A stretch of 64,000 nt of DNA from Parabacteroides timonensis. GTDB lineage: Bacteria; Bacteroidota; Bacteroidia; Bacteroidales; Tannerellaceae. The notes beneath the pieces were generated by a model. It saw nothing but the letters and a program-made list of their open reading frames with translations. It was not told the DNA's origin and ran no database searches. The position numbers and the translations under genes are program-made. Shown piece after piece: positions 33,480 to 41,957 of the stretch; the first letter of the stretch is position 1; the number at the start of each line of letters is the position of its first letter. The stretch covers positions 620,962-684,961 of the forward strand of contig NZ_LT669940.1 in assembly GCF_900128505.1 (NCBI RefSeq). Reading direction: 5' to 3'.

Positions 33480-35414
33480 ATGAAAACACGAAAATACCAG
33501 ATTCTCTTTTGCCTGTTACTCCTGGCAACCACGCATATATATGCATATGTGGAACGAAACTTATTGCAGCAATCGGCCGATGTTTCTAAATTGAAATCCG
33601 TCTTACTGATGGATCAGCAATGGGTTCCCTATCCGGATTATACCGACCGTGCCGGTTGGGATCAGTTTCTGGGTGACTACAAGGACGAGTATATCAAACG
33701 GGGAGAGAAACAACTTGATTACGAATGGAAAGTCGTAAAAGCAACCGATTATATAGAATATGAACGTAGCGGCAACCGTCGGATCATGGAAGATCCTTTC
33801 GGTAGTAATAATACAGCCCTTGCCGATCTGTTGATGGCAGAACTGGCCGAAGGAAAAGGTCGTTTTATCGACCAGCTTATCAATGGCGTCTACCAATCCT
33901 GTGAAATGACTTCCTGGGTATTGTCCGCCCATCTGAGTGCACAACACTCTACCCGTTCCTTGCCGGATTATAAAGAACACGTGATCGATCTCACTGCCGG
34001 CGACATGGGATCGTTACTTTCATGGACTTACTATTTCTTCCACTCCGAGTTTGACAAGGTAAATCCGGTTATCTCCGAACGCCTGCGCCATGAGTTGCAG
34101 GAACGTATTCTCGACACCTATATGAAAGAAGACCGCTTCTGGTGGATGGCTTTCGACTATAAACCGGGAACTTTGGTTAACAACTGGAATCCGTGGTGTA
34201 ACTCGAATGCCCTGCAATGTTTCCTGTTATTGGAAAATGATAAAGAAACGTTAGCAAAAGCCGTTTACCGTACAATGGTTTCTGTCGATAAATTCATCAA
34301 CTATACCCATTCCGACGGGGCTTGTGAAGAAGGGCCTTCCTATTGGGGACATGCTGCCGGAAAGATGTATGACTATCTGCAATTATTATATGACGGAACA
34401 GGTGGTAAGATCAGTCTGTTCGACCAGCCGATGATCAGAAACATGGGCGAATACATTGCCCGTTCATACGTAGGGAACGGCTGGGTGGTGAACTTTGCCG
34501 ATGCTTCCGCCAAAGGGGGAGGAGACGCACCGATCGTCTTCCGCTATGGAAAAGCAGTGGGCAGCGATGTGATGATGCAGTATGCTGCTTATCTCAGCAG
34601 CCTGGCGAAGCAGAAAGCCCCTTCTTCCGGACGGGATATATTCCGCACATTGCAAAGTATTCTTTATGCCAAAGACATGGAGCAGGTAAAACCTGTCTAC
34701 GAATCGCCCGCTTATACCTGGTACCCGGAAACAGAGTTCTGTTATATGACAAACAAATCCGGTCTTTTCTTCGCTGCCAAGGGAGGCTATAATAATGAAA
34801 GTCATAACCACAACGATGCCGGAACTTTCTCGCTCTACCTGCATACGACTCCGGTCTTTATCGATGCCGGCGTAGGAACGTATACCCGCCAGACGTTCAG
34901 CAGCGAACGATATACGATCTGGACCATGCAAAGCAACTATCATAACTTACCGATGATAAACGGTGTACCCCAATCATTCGGAGCAAAATATAAAGCAACG
35001 GACGTCTCTTTCAATCCAAAAAGCAGTACGTTCTCAGCCAACATCGCTACTGCTTACCCCGAAGAAGCCGGAGTCAATAAGTGGCTTCGTTCCTATACGT
35101 TGGGCAAAGGAGAATTGAAGATCAAAGACACATTCACTTTGAATGAGTTGAAAGACTTCAACTGCGTTAACTTCCTGACCTGGGGGCAAGTGGATATTGC
35201 CACTCCCGGTGTAGTCGCTATCGAAGTGAATGGTGAAAAGGTAAACCTGCAATACGACAAAAACACTTTTACTCCTTCACTCGAGACTATTACGCTGGAT
35301 GATCCGCGTTTATCCAATGTGTGGGGAAAAGAGATATACCGCCTTTCTTTGACGGCAAAGAAGAAAGCCCTCTCCGGAACGTATGTGTATACAATCAAAC
35401 AAAACAATAAATAA
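33480..35414 (+). CDS. Heparinase II/III-like polysaccharide lyase
   Basis: A 644-residue secreted protein. The ATG at 33480, downstream of the -7 box at 33449, starts a signal peptide (MKTRKYQILFCLLLLATTHIYA). A helical (alpha/alpha) toroid occupies about residues 30-400 and an antiparallel beta domain the rest, with the family motif GYNNESHNHNDAGTFSLYLH. Members cleave uronic-acid glycosidic bonds by beta-elimination and leave unsaturated ends; family PL33-like is possible. The GH88 gene begins 7 bases downstream and would process those ends. The polymer (glycosaminoglycan or a plant/bacterial acidic glycan) cannot be read from sequence. Confidence 0.82.
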   Translation: MKTRKYQILFCLLLLATTHIYAYVERNLLQQSADVSKLKSVLLMDQQWVPYPDYTDRAGWDQFLGDYKDEYIKRGEKQLDYEWKVVKATDYIEYERSGNRRIMEDPFGSNNTALADLLMAELAEGKGRFIDQLINGVYQSCEMTSWVLSAHLSAQHSTRSLPDYKEHVIDLTAGDMGSLLSWTYYFFHSEFDKVNPVISERLRHELQERILDTYMKEDRFWWMAFDYKPGTLVNNWNPWCNSNALQCFLLLENDKETLAKAVYRTMVSVDKFINYTHSDGACEEGPSYWGHAAGKMYDYLQLLYDGTGGKISLFDQPMIRNMGEYIARSYVGNGWVVNFADASAKGGGDAPIVFRYGKAVGSDVMMQYAAYLSSLAKQKAPSSGRDIFRTLQSILYAKDMEQVKPVYESPAYTWYPETEFCYMTNKSGLFFAAKGGYNNESHNHNDAGTFSLYLHTTPVFIDAGVGTYTRQTFSSERYTIWTMQSNYHNLPMINGVPQSFGAKYKATDVSFNPKSSTFSANIATAYPEEAGVNKWLRSYTLGKGELKIKDTFTLNELKDFNCVNFLTWGQVDIATPGVVAIEVNGEKVNLQYDKNTFTPSLETITLDDPRLSNVWGKEIYRLSLTAKKKALSGTYVYTIKQNNK

Positions 35415-35421
35415 AGAAAGA

Positions 35422-36627
35422 ATGAAAAATTGGATCGCCCTGGCTTTCTCCGCATTTCTGATCTCTTGTGGGGGAGCTCCTAAAACAGTAGAAAAAAGCT
35501 TTGTCGACGAGAATGTCGATTTTGCCCGTGCCCAGATCGGTAATGAAATAGCAGTAATCGAAGCGAGTGGTGAATGCCTTAATCCGGTGACACTGAAAGC
35601 CGATAGTTCCGTCTATTATTGTGGCTATGGTGACTGGCGCAGCGGCTTTTTTCCCGGTTCCGTCTGGTATCTGTATGAATTGAGCGGAGATACGGCTCTG
35701 CTTCCGTTGGCTCAGAAATATACATTAGCCATAGAAGAAGCTAAAAACCTGACCTGGCATCATGATATCGGCTTTATTATCAATTGTAGTTTCGGTAACG
35801 GCCTGCGCCTGACAGCCGATCCGTCTTATAAAGACGTGATGGTACAGGCTGCCAAATCGTTGTCCACCCGTTTTCGTGAAGCTCCCCAGGTGATCCAGTC
35901 GTGGAACGTGGATCGCGGATGGCAGTCGGAACGTGGCTGGGAATGTCCGGTGATCATCGATAATATGATGAACCTGGAACTGATGTTCGAAGCGACCCGT
36001 TTATCCGGCGACTCTTCTTTCTATAAAATAGCTATTGCACATGCCGACCGTACTTTGCAGGAGCATTTCCGTCCGGATGGCAGTTGCTATCATGTAATCG
36101 ATTACAGTCTTAAAGACGGTTCCGTACGTCATCGCCATACCGCACAGGGATATGCGCATGAATCTGCGTGGAGCCGTGGGCAGGCCTGGGCTATCTATGG
36201 TTATGTCGTTTGCTACCGGGAGACAGGTGATCGTAAATATCTGGATCAGGCATTGAAGACATTCAACTTCATGAAGAACCATAAAGCCATGCCGGCCGAC
36301 CTTATTCCTTACTGGGATATGGACGCCCCGAATATACCGAACGAACCCCGCGACGTATCTTCCGCTTCCTGTATCGCCTCTGCATTATACGAGATCAGTA
36401 CGATGGATGTGGAAAACGCAGCAGATTATAAAGCCTACGCCGACGGTATAATGACTTCGCTGGCCTCTCCGGCTTACCGTGCGGCTTTAGGCACAAACGG
36501 TAACTTCCTGTTGATGCATTCGGTAGGTAGTATTCCTCACAACTCAGAAATAGATGTCCCCCTGAACTATGCCGACTACTATTTCATGGAAGCATTGAAA
36601 CGTAAACAGGATATAGAAGCTAAATAA
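35422..36627 (+). CDS. GH88 unsaturated glucuronyl hydrolase, lipoprotein
   Basis: A 401-residue (alpha/alpha)6-barrel enzyme that hydrates and removes the unsaturated uronic acid left by a lyase. The signal peptide ends in a lipobox (FLISC, Cys16), so it is membrane-anchored. Family motifs with the two key aspartates are GYGDWRSGFFPG (D71) and PVIIDNMMNLEL (D180); SRGQAWAIYG is also typical. It is cotranscribed with the lyase gene and completes the intracellular or periplasmic degradation steps of this locus. Confidence 0.92.
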   Translation: MKNWIALAFSAFLISCGGAPKTVEKSFVDENVDFARAQIGNEIAVIEASGECLNPVTLKADSSVYYCGYGDWRSGFFPGSVWYLYELSGDTALLPLAQKYTLAIEEAKNLTWHHDIGFIINCSFGNGLRLTADPSYKDVMVQAAKSLSTRFREAPQVIQSWNVDRGWQSERGWECPVIIDNMMNLELMFEATRLSGDSSFYKIAIAHADRTLQEHFRPDGSCYHVIDYSLKDGSVRHRHTAQGYAHESAWSRGQAWAIYGYVVCYRETGDRKYLDQALKTFNFMKNHKAMPADLIPYWDMDAPNIPNEPRDVSSASCIASALYEISTMDVENAADYKAYADGIMTSLASPAYRAALGTNGNFLLMHSVGSIPHNSEIDVPLNYADYYFMEALKRKQDIEAK

Positions 36628-36651
36628 ACAGATTCGCATTTAATATGGATT

Positions 36652-36694
36652 GGACAGGCATTCGTCGTTAAAGCGATGCCTGTCCATTTTTTTT
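36652..36694. terminator. Bidirectional terminator between GH88 and the sensor gene
   Basis: GGACAGGCAT (36652-36661) pairs perfectly with ATGCCTGTCC (36676-36685), followed by nine T interrupted only at the first base. Confidence 0.85.
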
Positions 36695-36700
36695 CGCTGC

Positions 36701-39700
36701 CTATCCGTTATCGGATGCCTGCCGCTTCTTATATTCCGCCGGTGTCGTATCGAATTGTGCCTTGAAGCAACGAGTGAAATAACGGGGAGAGCCAAAGCCT
36801 AACAGGTCGGAGATCTCTGCGATTTGCAGGTCCTGCCGGGTGATCAGCAAGGTTGCCGCCCGTTTCAGCTTGCAACTGAGAACAAAATCATTCGGAGTCA
36901 TACCGGTGAGGGCCTTGAATTTAGCATACAGCGAGCTGCGACTCAGTCCCAGTTCTTTAGCCAGCGTATTCATATCGAACTCCATATTGTCCATGTTCTC
37001 TTCGATGATCTTGTTGACTGCATCCATAAACTTCTGGTCGATCGGATTGCTGGCGAGCGATTGCGTGTCGAAGTCCCTTTGTTCGTTGAATTTCTTTTGC
37101 AGGATAATGCGGTTGCGCACCAGGTTGTTGCAACGGGCAAGCAGTACACGGGCATTGAACGGTTTACTGATATAATCGTCCGCACCACGCTGCAGACCTT
37201 CGATACTTTGTTCCGCAGAACCGAGTGCCGTAAGCAGGATCACCGGTATATGGCAGATATCGAAATCATTTTTGATCTTCAGGCACATCTCCGTACCCGA
37301 CATTTCCGGCATCATGATATCGCTCACGATAATATCCGGCCTTTCGCTACGAGCCTTCTCCAATCCCTCTTTGCCGTTGCGGGCCAATAGGACGTTGTAG
37401 ACCGGCGAGAAGAGAGAGTTCAGTATCTGGAGTAATTCTTCATTATCGTCTACCAATAAAACAGTATAGGTTGCACCTGTTTCTATAAGAGATAATTCGG
37501 ATGTTTCTTCGGGAAGTTCCTTTATGATGGTCTCCGGAAGTATTTCGTTCCGCATCCCTTCATTTTCGGGTTCGACAAACTTACATTCATCTTCTTTGAA
37601 ATGAGCCCGTCCTTTGGGCAAATGAACGATGAATATACTTCCGTAGCCCGGCGTACTTTCCACCTGTATCTTACCGTGATGCAGTTCCACGATACTTTTG
37701 GTCAACGATAAGCCGATCCCCGTACTGGGTTGTGTCAGACCGGACGTGTTACTGCCGGCCTGATAAAAGCGGTCGAATATCTTGTCGATATCCTCTTTGC
37801 CGATACCGATACCGTTGTCGATAATTTTGATGATGATGGCCTGTTCGTTTTCCTCGACCACCATTTCGATCGCAGCCCCCGGTTTGGAATATTTGAACGC
37901 ATTCGACAGTAAGTTGTAAAAGACCTTTTGCATCTGCTTCGGATCGAACCAGCACAAGATACTTTCCTCCTGGGTTGTGAAGTTATACGTCACTGAACGG
38001 CCGGAGGCATATTCATAAAAAGAGAGATAGATCTCTTTCAGGAACGGGATGATGTTCTGTTCGTATACTTTCAGCTTCACGTGCCCCTGTTCCAGTTTGC
38101 GGAAGTCAAGCAGTTCGCTGATCAATGTCCGCATGTTATGGGTGTTTCTGTATATTTTCAACAGTTTGTTGTAGGTGGAAGGCGCCAGCGAACTACTTTG
38201 CAACAACAGTTCGATCTGAGATATGATCAGTGTGAGCGGCGTCCGGAACTCGTGCGAGATGTTGGAGAAGAATTGCAGCTTCGCCTGGTTCAATTCTTCG
38301 ATCCTGTCTTTCTCTTTCCGTTCGAACTCCAGCGATGTACGGAGCAGCAACTGCGACTGTTTGAAACGAAAGAAACCGTAGATCAGTCCGCCACCTACCA
38401 ATACATACAAGAGGTAGAAGAGCGGAGTCGCGTAGAACGGCGAATGGATAACGACGCCCATCCGGATCGTTTGCGGTTCAACCTTGGGATCGTATTGCTT
38501 CTCGCGTACGATCAATGTATATTTTCCCGGACTGAGGTTGGTGTACTGGATGCTGTTGTCGTTGTTGCCGATCCATTTATCGTCGAAACCTTCCAGCATA
38601 TATTCGTAGGCCGTTTCTTTCAGTGTGTTGATATAATTGTTCGAGTAGAACGTGACGATCAGGTTGTTCTGGTTATGGCTCAGATTTATTTCCGGAGTGT
38701 AGGATAGCGCCTCCGGCAAGATATGTGTCCGGTCGCCCGGCTGTACGATCTCGTTGTTGATATACAGGTCGGAGAAGTGTAACCGGTAATCTTTGGCTGG
38801 GCGGAACAAATCTTGTTCGAAGAACGTACTAAGCCCGTCTATGCCCCCGACAAAGATCTCGCCGTTCTTGCAGACCAGCAGTCCGCACCCTTTATTGATA
38901 CCTGAAACCGGCAGGGCAGTGCCCAGCTCCACCACTTTGAATTGTTCCTGCCCGGGATCGAAGAAAGAGATCCCCTTATCACCCGAGAGAATCAGATAAC
39001 CTTGTGTCGACTCTTTTATATCATAACAATAATCGCTTAGTATCAAACTGTTGTCGGTCGTATAACCTTTGAACGTATTGTTCTTTTCATCGAATTTATA
39101 CAACCCCGATCCCTGTGTCCCGAAGAAAATACGTCCTTCCTTATCTTCGTAAATCGCGGATATCGATTGTTTACCGAGCCCGTCCTGCCCACAACGGAAC
39201 ACGCGCTGGTCTTGCTCGTTGTCCATTTTGATCCTGTAAAGCGTATATCCGGTCGTGATCCAGATATAATCCTGCGAGTCTATCAGGAAACAATGATTTC
39301 CGTAGCTCTTCCCGCTACTGAATATCGGGCTGATCTGCTCGGTGTCGAGATCCATCATCGCATTGCCCCATTGGGTCATGAATACCAGGTATTTGTCTTT
39401 CCAGATACGCATCTGGTTGATCCGGTCGCCCGCCTTTACTGCATACGAGGGGTCTTCGAAATAAGGATTGCGGAACCGTTTCCGGGAAAGGTCGAAGATG
39501 GATAATCCCCCGGTATGCGTCCCGATGTACAACTTATTGTGCTTCTCGCTGTAAGCAATATCTTTCAAGTTGTTATGAGCAATGGAATTCTTGTTGGGAT
39601 CGGCCATGAAATAGGAGAAGGTCTTTGTTTTCCTGTCGAAGAGGTTGAGGCCGCCCCCTTCGGTGCAGATCCAGATATTATTGTCTTTATCTTCTGTCAT

Positions 39701-40726
39701 GTGCCCGACGAAAGGAAAGCTGAGACAATCTTTCCTTGAGCTGTCGGCCGTATACACGGTAAACAAGTCCATTTCCGGGTTGAAATAGTGTACACCTCCG
39801 TAATAAGTCCCCAGCCAGATGCTTCCCTGATGGTCTTTATAAACAGGAAATACGGACGAATGAGTCAGGCTGCCGGGCAGGAGGTCGCGGGTATAGACCT
39901 GGAAACTGTCGTCATGCGGGTTATATTTGTTAAGCCCGGTGAATGTTCCGATCCACAGGTTTCCGAAGTTATCTTCCACGATACCTCTCACCTGGTTGTC
40001 GGAAATATTATCCGGTTTCTGTGCGTCATAGCGGTAACGTTTGAAATGTCCCGAAGGTTCTCTTTTGTAAAGTCCGTTCATACGTGCCGAGATCCATAGG
40101 TTTTCGTGCGAGTCCTCGAATACGGCGTAGATATCTTCATTCGGAATGATACAAGCGGGGAGCGTGTCGCCCTCCTGCATATATAATCCGCTGTTCGTCC
40201 CGATCCAGCACCGTTTCCGGCTGTCGATCGTGATGCAGGTGGCATGCTGATAGGTGTATTCCAGCTTGAAGCGGAATTGCAGCTCCTCTGTTTCGTTATC
40301 CCGGATAAAAATAGAGTCGCCAACGCCAATCCAAAGCTGTCCGTCTCCGAAAGCCACTGCATTGACCCTCGATTTTTTCAGGCAGGAGAACTTCTGTGAA
40401 TGAAGATTATATTGCACTAACGAGTTGTCCGAATTGAAATAAATATTCCCCTGGTTGTCACCGGTTATAAAATCAATATGGTTTCCTACCGGAAAATCTT
40501 TCTCATCCTCATTCGCCAGTGTCGGCTTGTATGCGGTCACATGAACACCGTCGAAAACACTTAATCCTTCTTCCGTCCCGAACCACATCCGCCCCAGCTC
40601 ATCCTGGTAAATAGACATGACCGATAATTGCGAGAGCCCCTCTTTCGTCCCGATATGTTTGAAGTAGATAGGGAAAGCGTAAGACAGTGTATTCAGAAAG
40701 ATGATAAGGAAGATTAGTTTTCTCAT
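36701..40726 (-). CDS. Hybrid two-component system sensor/regulator (HTCS)
   Basis: A 1341-residue one-protein sensor and transcription factor. The ATG at 40726 begins a signal sequence (MRKLIFLIIFLNTLSYAFP). The periplasmic part (to about 750) is two beta-propellers of repeats such as MWFGTEEGLSVFDG and LWIGTFTGLNKYNP, then a Y_Y_Y domain. A membrane helix (about 775-795) leads to HisKA with H825 in SNISHEFRTPLTLI, the ATPase (GTGIGLSLTKSIVELHHG), a receiver with D1136 in VSDIMMPEMSG, and an AraC-type helix-turn-helix. It should bind oligosaccharide and activate the locus, probably at the 22-bp-spaced repeats. Confidence 0.95.
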   Translation of the reverse strand: MRKLIFLIIFLNTLSYAFPIYFKHIGTKEGLSQLSVMSIYQDELGRMWFGTEEGLSVFDGVHVTAYKPTLANEDEKDFPVGNHIDFITGDNQGNIYFNSDNSLVQYNLHSQKFSCLKKSRVNAVAFGDGQLWIGVGDSIFIRDNETEELQFRFKLEYTYQHATCITIDSRKRCWIGTNSGLYMQEGDTLPACIIPNEDIYAVFEDSHENLWISARMNGLYKREPSGHFKRYRYDAQKPDNISDNQVRGIVEDNFGNLWIGTFTGLNKYNPHDDSFQVYTRDLLPGSLTHSSVFPVYKDHQGSIWLGTYYGGVHYFNPEMDLFTVYTADSSRKDCLSFPFVGHMTEDKDNNIWICTEGGGLNLFDRKTKTFSYFMADPNKNSIAHNNLKDIAYSEKHNKLYIGTHTGGLSIFDLSRKRFRNPYFEDPSYAVKAGDRINQMRIWKDKYLVFMTQWGNAMMDLDTEQISPIFSSGKSYGNHCFLIDSQDYIWITTGYTLYRIKMDNEQDQRVFRCGQDGLGKQSISAIYEDKEGRIFFGTQGSGLYKFDEKNNTFKGYTTDNSLILSDYCYDIKESTQGYLILSGDKGISFFDPGQEQFKVVELGTALPVSGINKGCGLLVCKNGEIFVGGIDGLSTFFEQDLFRPAKDYRLHFSDLYINNEIVQPGDRTHILPEALSYTPEINLSHNQNNLIVTFYSNNYINTLKETAYEYMLEGFDDKWIGNNDNSIQYTNLSPGKYTLIVREKQYDPKVEPQTIRMGVVIHSPFYATPLFYLLYVLVGGGLIYGFFRFKQSQLLLRTSLEFERKEKDRIEELNQAKLQFFSNISHEFRTPLTLIISQIELLLQSSSLAPSTYNKLLKIYRNTHNMRTLISELLDFRKLEQGHVKLKVYEQNIIPFLKEIYLSFYEYASGRSVTYNFTTQEESILCWFDPKQMQKVFYNLLSNAFKYSKPGAAIEMVVEENEQAIIIKIIDNGIGIGKEDIDKIFDRFYQAGSNTSGLTQPSTGIGLSLTKSIVELHHGKIQVESTPGYGSIFIVHLPKGRAHFKEDECKFVEPENEGMRNEILPETIIKELPEETSELSLIETGATYTVLLVDDNEELLQILNSLFSPVYNVLLARNGKEGLEKARSERPDIIVSDIMMPEMSGTEMCLKIKNDFDICHIPVILLTALGSAEQSIEGLQRGADDYISKPFNARVLLARCNNLVRNRIILQKKFNEQRDFDTQSLASNPIDQKFMDAVNKIIEENMDNMEFDMNTLAKELGLSRSSLYAKFKALTGMTPNDFVLSCKLKRAATLLITRQDLQIAEISDLLGFGSPRYFTRCFKAQFDTTPAEYKKRQASDNG

Positions 40727-40747
40727 GGCTATTGCACTATTTGAAGG

Positions 40748-40755
40748 CGAAGATA
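40748..40755 (-). promoter_or_regulatory. -7 box of the HTCS gene
   Basis: Minus-strand TATCTTCG, one mismatch from TATCTTTG, 21 bases before the ATG at 40726. Confidence 0.4.
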
Positions 40756-40801
40756 CTGATAAATTCCGGAAATATTTAGTACAGAAGCTCATATAAATAG
40801 G

Positions 40802-40809
40802 TATCTTTG
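40802..40809 (+). promoter_or_regulatory. -7 box of the DUF6078 gene
   Basis: TATCTTTG, 32 bases before the ATG at 40842, divergent from the sensor gene. Confidence 0.55.
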
Positions 40810-40841
40810 TCTTATAAGCAACCAATAAACTTATACGCATT

Positions 40842-41282
40842 ATGAAACCAGATTTCAACTATAATGATTTTCCTGCTTCTTTTGCCAATTGCTTCCGCGA
40901 GCAATGTCCGCATGGTGATAAATGTTTACGCCGCCAGATGGCTCTTCATGTCCCGAAGGAGCGTGGGGGAATATATATTCTTAACCCGGGTTACCTCGAT
41001 GCGCTCGGTGATAAAGAGTGCCCGTTCTTTGTACTGGATGAACCCCAAAAGTTTGCCAAAGGTATCACCTGGCTGTACGATGACCTACCCCTGCGAAAAG
41101 CGGAGGCAATCAAATCGCAGATCATAGCCCACCTGGGACGCAGCACTTATTACCGTTGTAAACAGAAGCGACGCCTGATCAGACCGAAAGAGCAGGCCTA
41201 TATCAAAAAACTCTTTCTTGCCCACGATATTTCTACCGAACCCCGGTATGACGAGTATCAGGAGTATTATGATCTTGGATAA
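40842..41282 (+). CDS. DUF6078-like conserved hypothetical protein
   Basis: A 146-residue cytoplasmic protein without signal peptide. Near the amino end CFREQCPHGDKCLRRQ has three Cys and one His close together, resembling a small metal-binding site; a further Cys lies in KECPFF. The carboxyl half (YRCKQKRRLIRPKEQAYIKKL) is basic and helical. It resembles the Bacteroidales DUF6078 family of unknown function. It is monocistronic and transcribed away from the HTCS; no link to the locus is evident. Confidence 0.65.
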   Translation: MKPDFNYNDFPASFANCFREQCPHGDKCLRRQMALHVPKERGGIYILNPGYLDALGDKECPFFVLDEPQKFAKGITWLYDDLPLRKAEAIKSQIIAHLGRSTYYRCKQKRRLIRPKEQAYIKKLFLAHDISTEPRYDEYQEYYDLG

Positions 41283-41342
41283 GTATTGATTTACAGGATG
41301 TTATGTGTTTGGCGACATTTCCTTGGGAGATGCCGCCATTCT

Positions 41343-41422
41343 CATATATTATGAAATTCTATTGTCATAATATATGGCATTGTAGTATCACAATATATGA
41401 TACTGCATTGACATAATATATG
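41343..41422. repeat. Four CATAATATATG-type units with exact 23-bp period
   Basis: Units of 11 bases start at 41343 (inverted, CATATATTATG), 41366, 41389 (CACAATATATG) and 41412. The spacing is 23 bp each time, and the third unit sits in a larger palindrome, GTATCA-N7-TGATAC. The surrounding 41283-41687 contains no gene. Confidence 0.85.
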
Positions 41423-41559
41423 CTAATAAAATGATGTGGAAGATGAAACAAAAGCGCCTTCGGAAAGTCTTTAGCAAGGGTAAATATAGCCCATTTTAGC
41501 TCTATTAACAATTGTTTCTGTAAAAACCTTGCTTTTTTTCGTCCAGGCAACTAATAATA

Positions 41560-41581
41560 TAATGTACGCATGCGTACATTA
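41560..41581. promoter_or_regulatory. Perfect 22-bp palindrome
   Basis: The 22 bases are fully self-complementary around the centre CGCATGCG, with outer arms TAATGTA/TACATTA. Such a site would suit a homodimeric regulator or recombinase. It lies 107 bp upstream of the inverted-repeat segment before the S-layer-like gene. Confidence 0.6.
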
Positions 41582-41687
41582 ATATATAAGGCACTATATT
41601 CCTACCTTCCGGGACAGGCGGTCAAAATGACTATGTATCTATTGATTTATAACGCTTAGAGTGAGAAAAGTGACTGACTATAAAAAT

Positions 41688-41866
41688 CGTTCCTTTTTTC
41701 TAGTCATCAAAATTACTACATTCTTTTGAACTGGCAATAGCTTCCCCAAGATTTTTTCCTTTTCTATATTCTTTCTTATCAACGTAATAGCAAATTAAGT
41801 ACGAAATTCTCTCTTTCCGGTATGAAATCAAAACGTACCGTAAAAAATGACTAGAAAAAAGGAACG
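41688..41866. promoter_or_regulatory. Candidate invertible promoter of the S-layer-like gene (OFF orientation)
   Basis: CGTTCCTTTTTTCTAGTCAT at 41688-41707 is repeated perfectly inverted at 41847-41866, bounding 139 bp. On the minus strand inside it, TTG (41737-41735), 19 bases, then TAATTTTG (41715-41708) form a consensus Bacteroidetes promoter whose -7 box touches the left repeat and points away from the gene. Inversion would place the -7 box at 41839-41846, about 110 bp before the ATG at 41958. Arm length and segment size resemble known Bacteroidales phase-variable surface promoters. A further CTAGTCAT lies at 41873-41880. Confidence 0.8.
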
Positions 41867-41957
41867 TTTTAGCTAGTCATTACTACTAGCTGGCCTATCG
41901 GGAATAGGCTGTGAACAGGTTTTTATAACACTATTATTAATATTAAATTTATTGATT

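Noticed and set aside
38081..38707. 208-codon frame opposite the sensor gene
   Set aside because: Antisense to the histidine kinase and Y_Y_Y region; no motif of its own. Other long antisense frames (2153-2911, 54356-54826, 55790-56317, 58278-58943) were rejected for the same reason.
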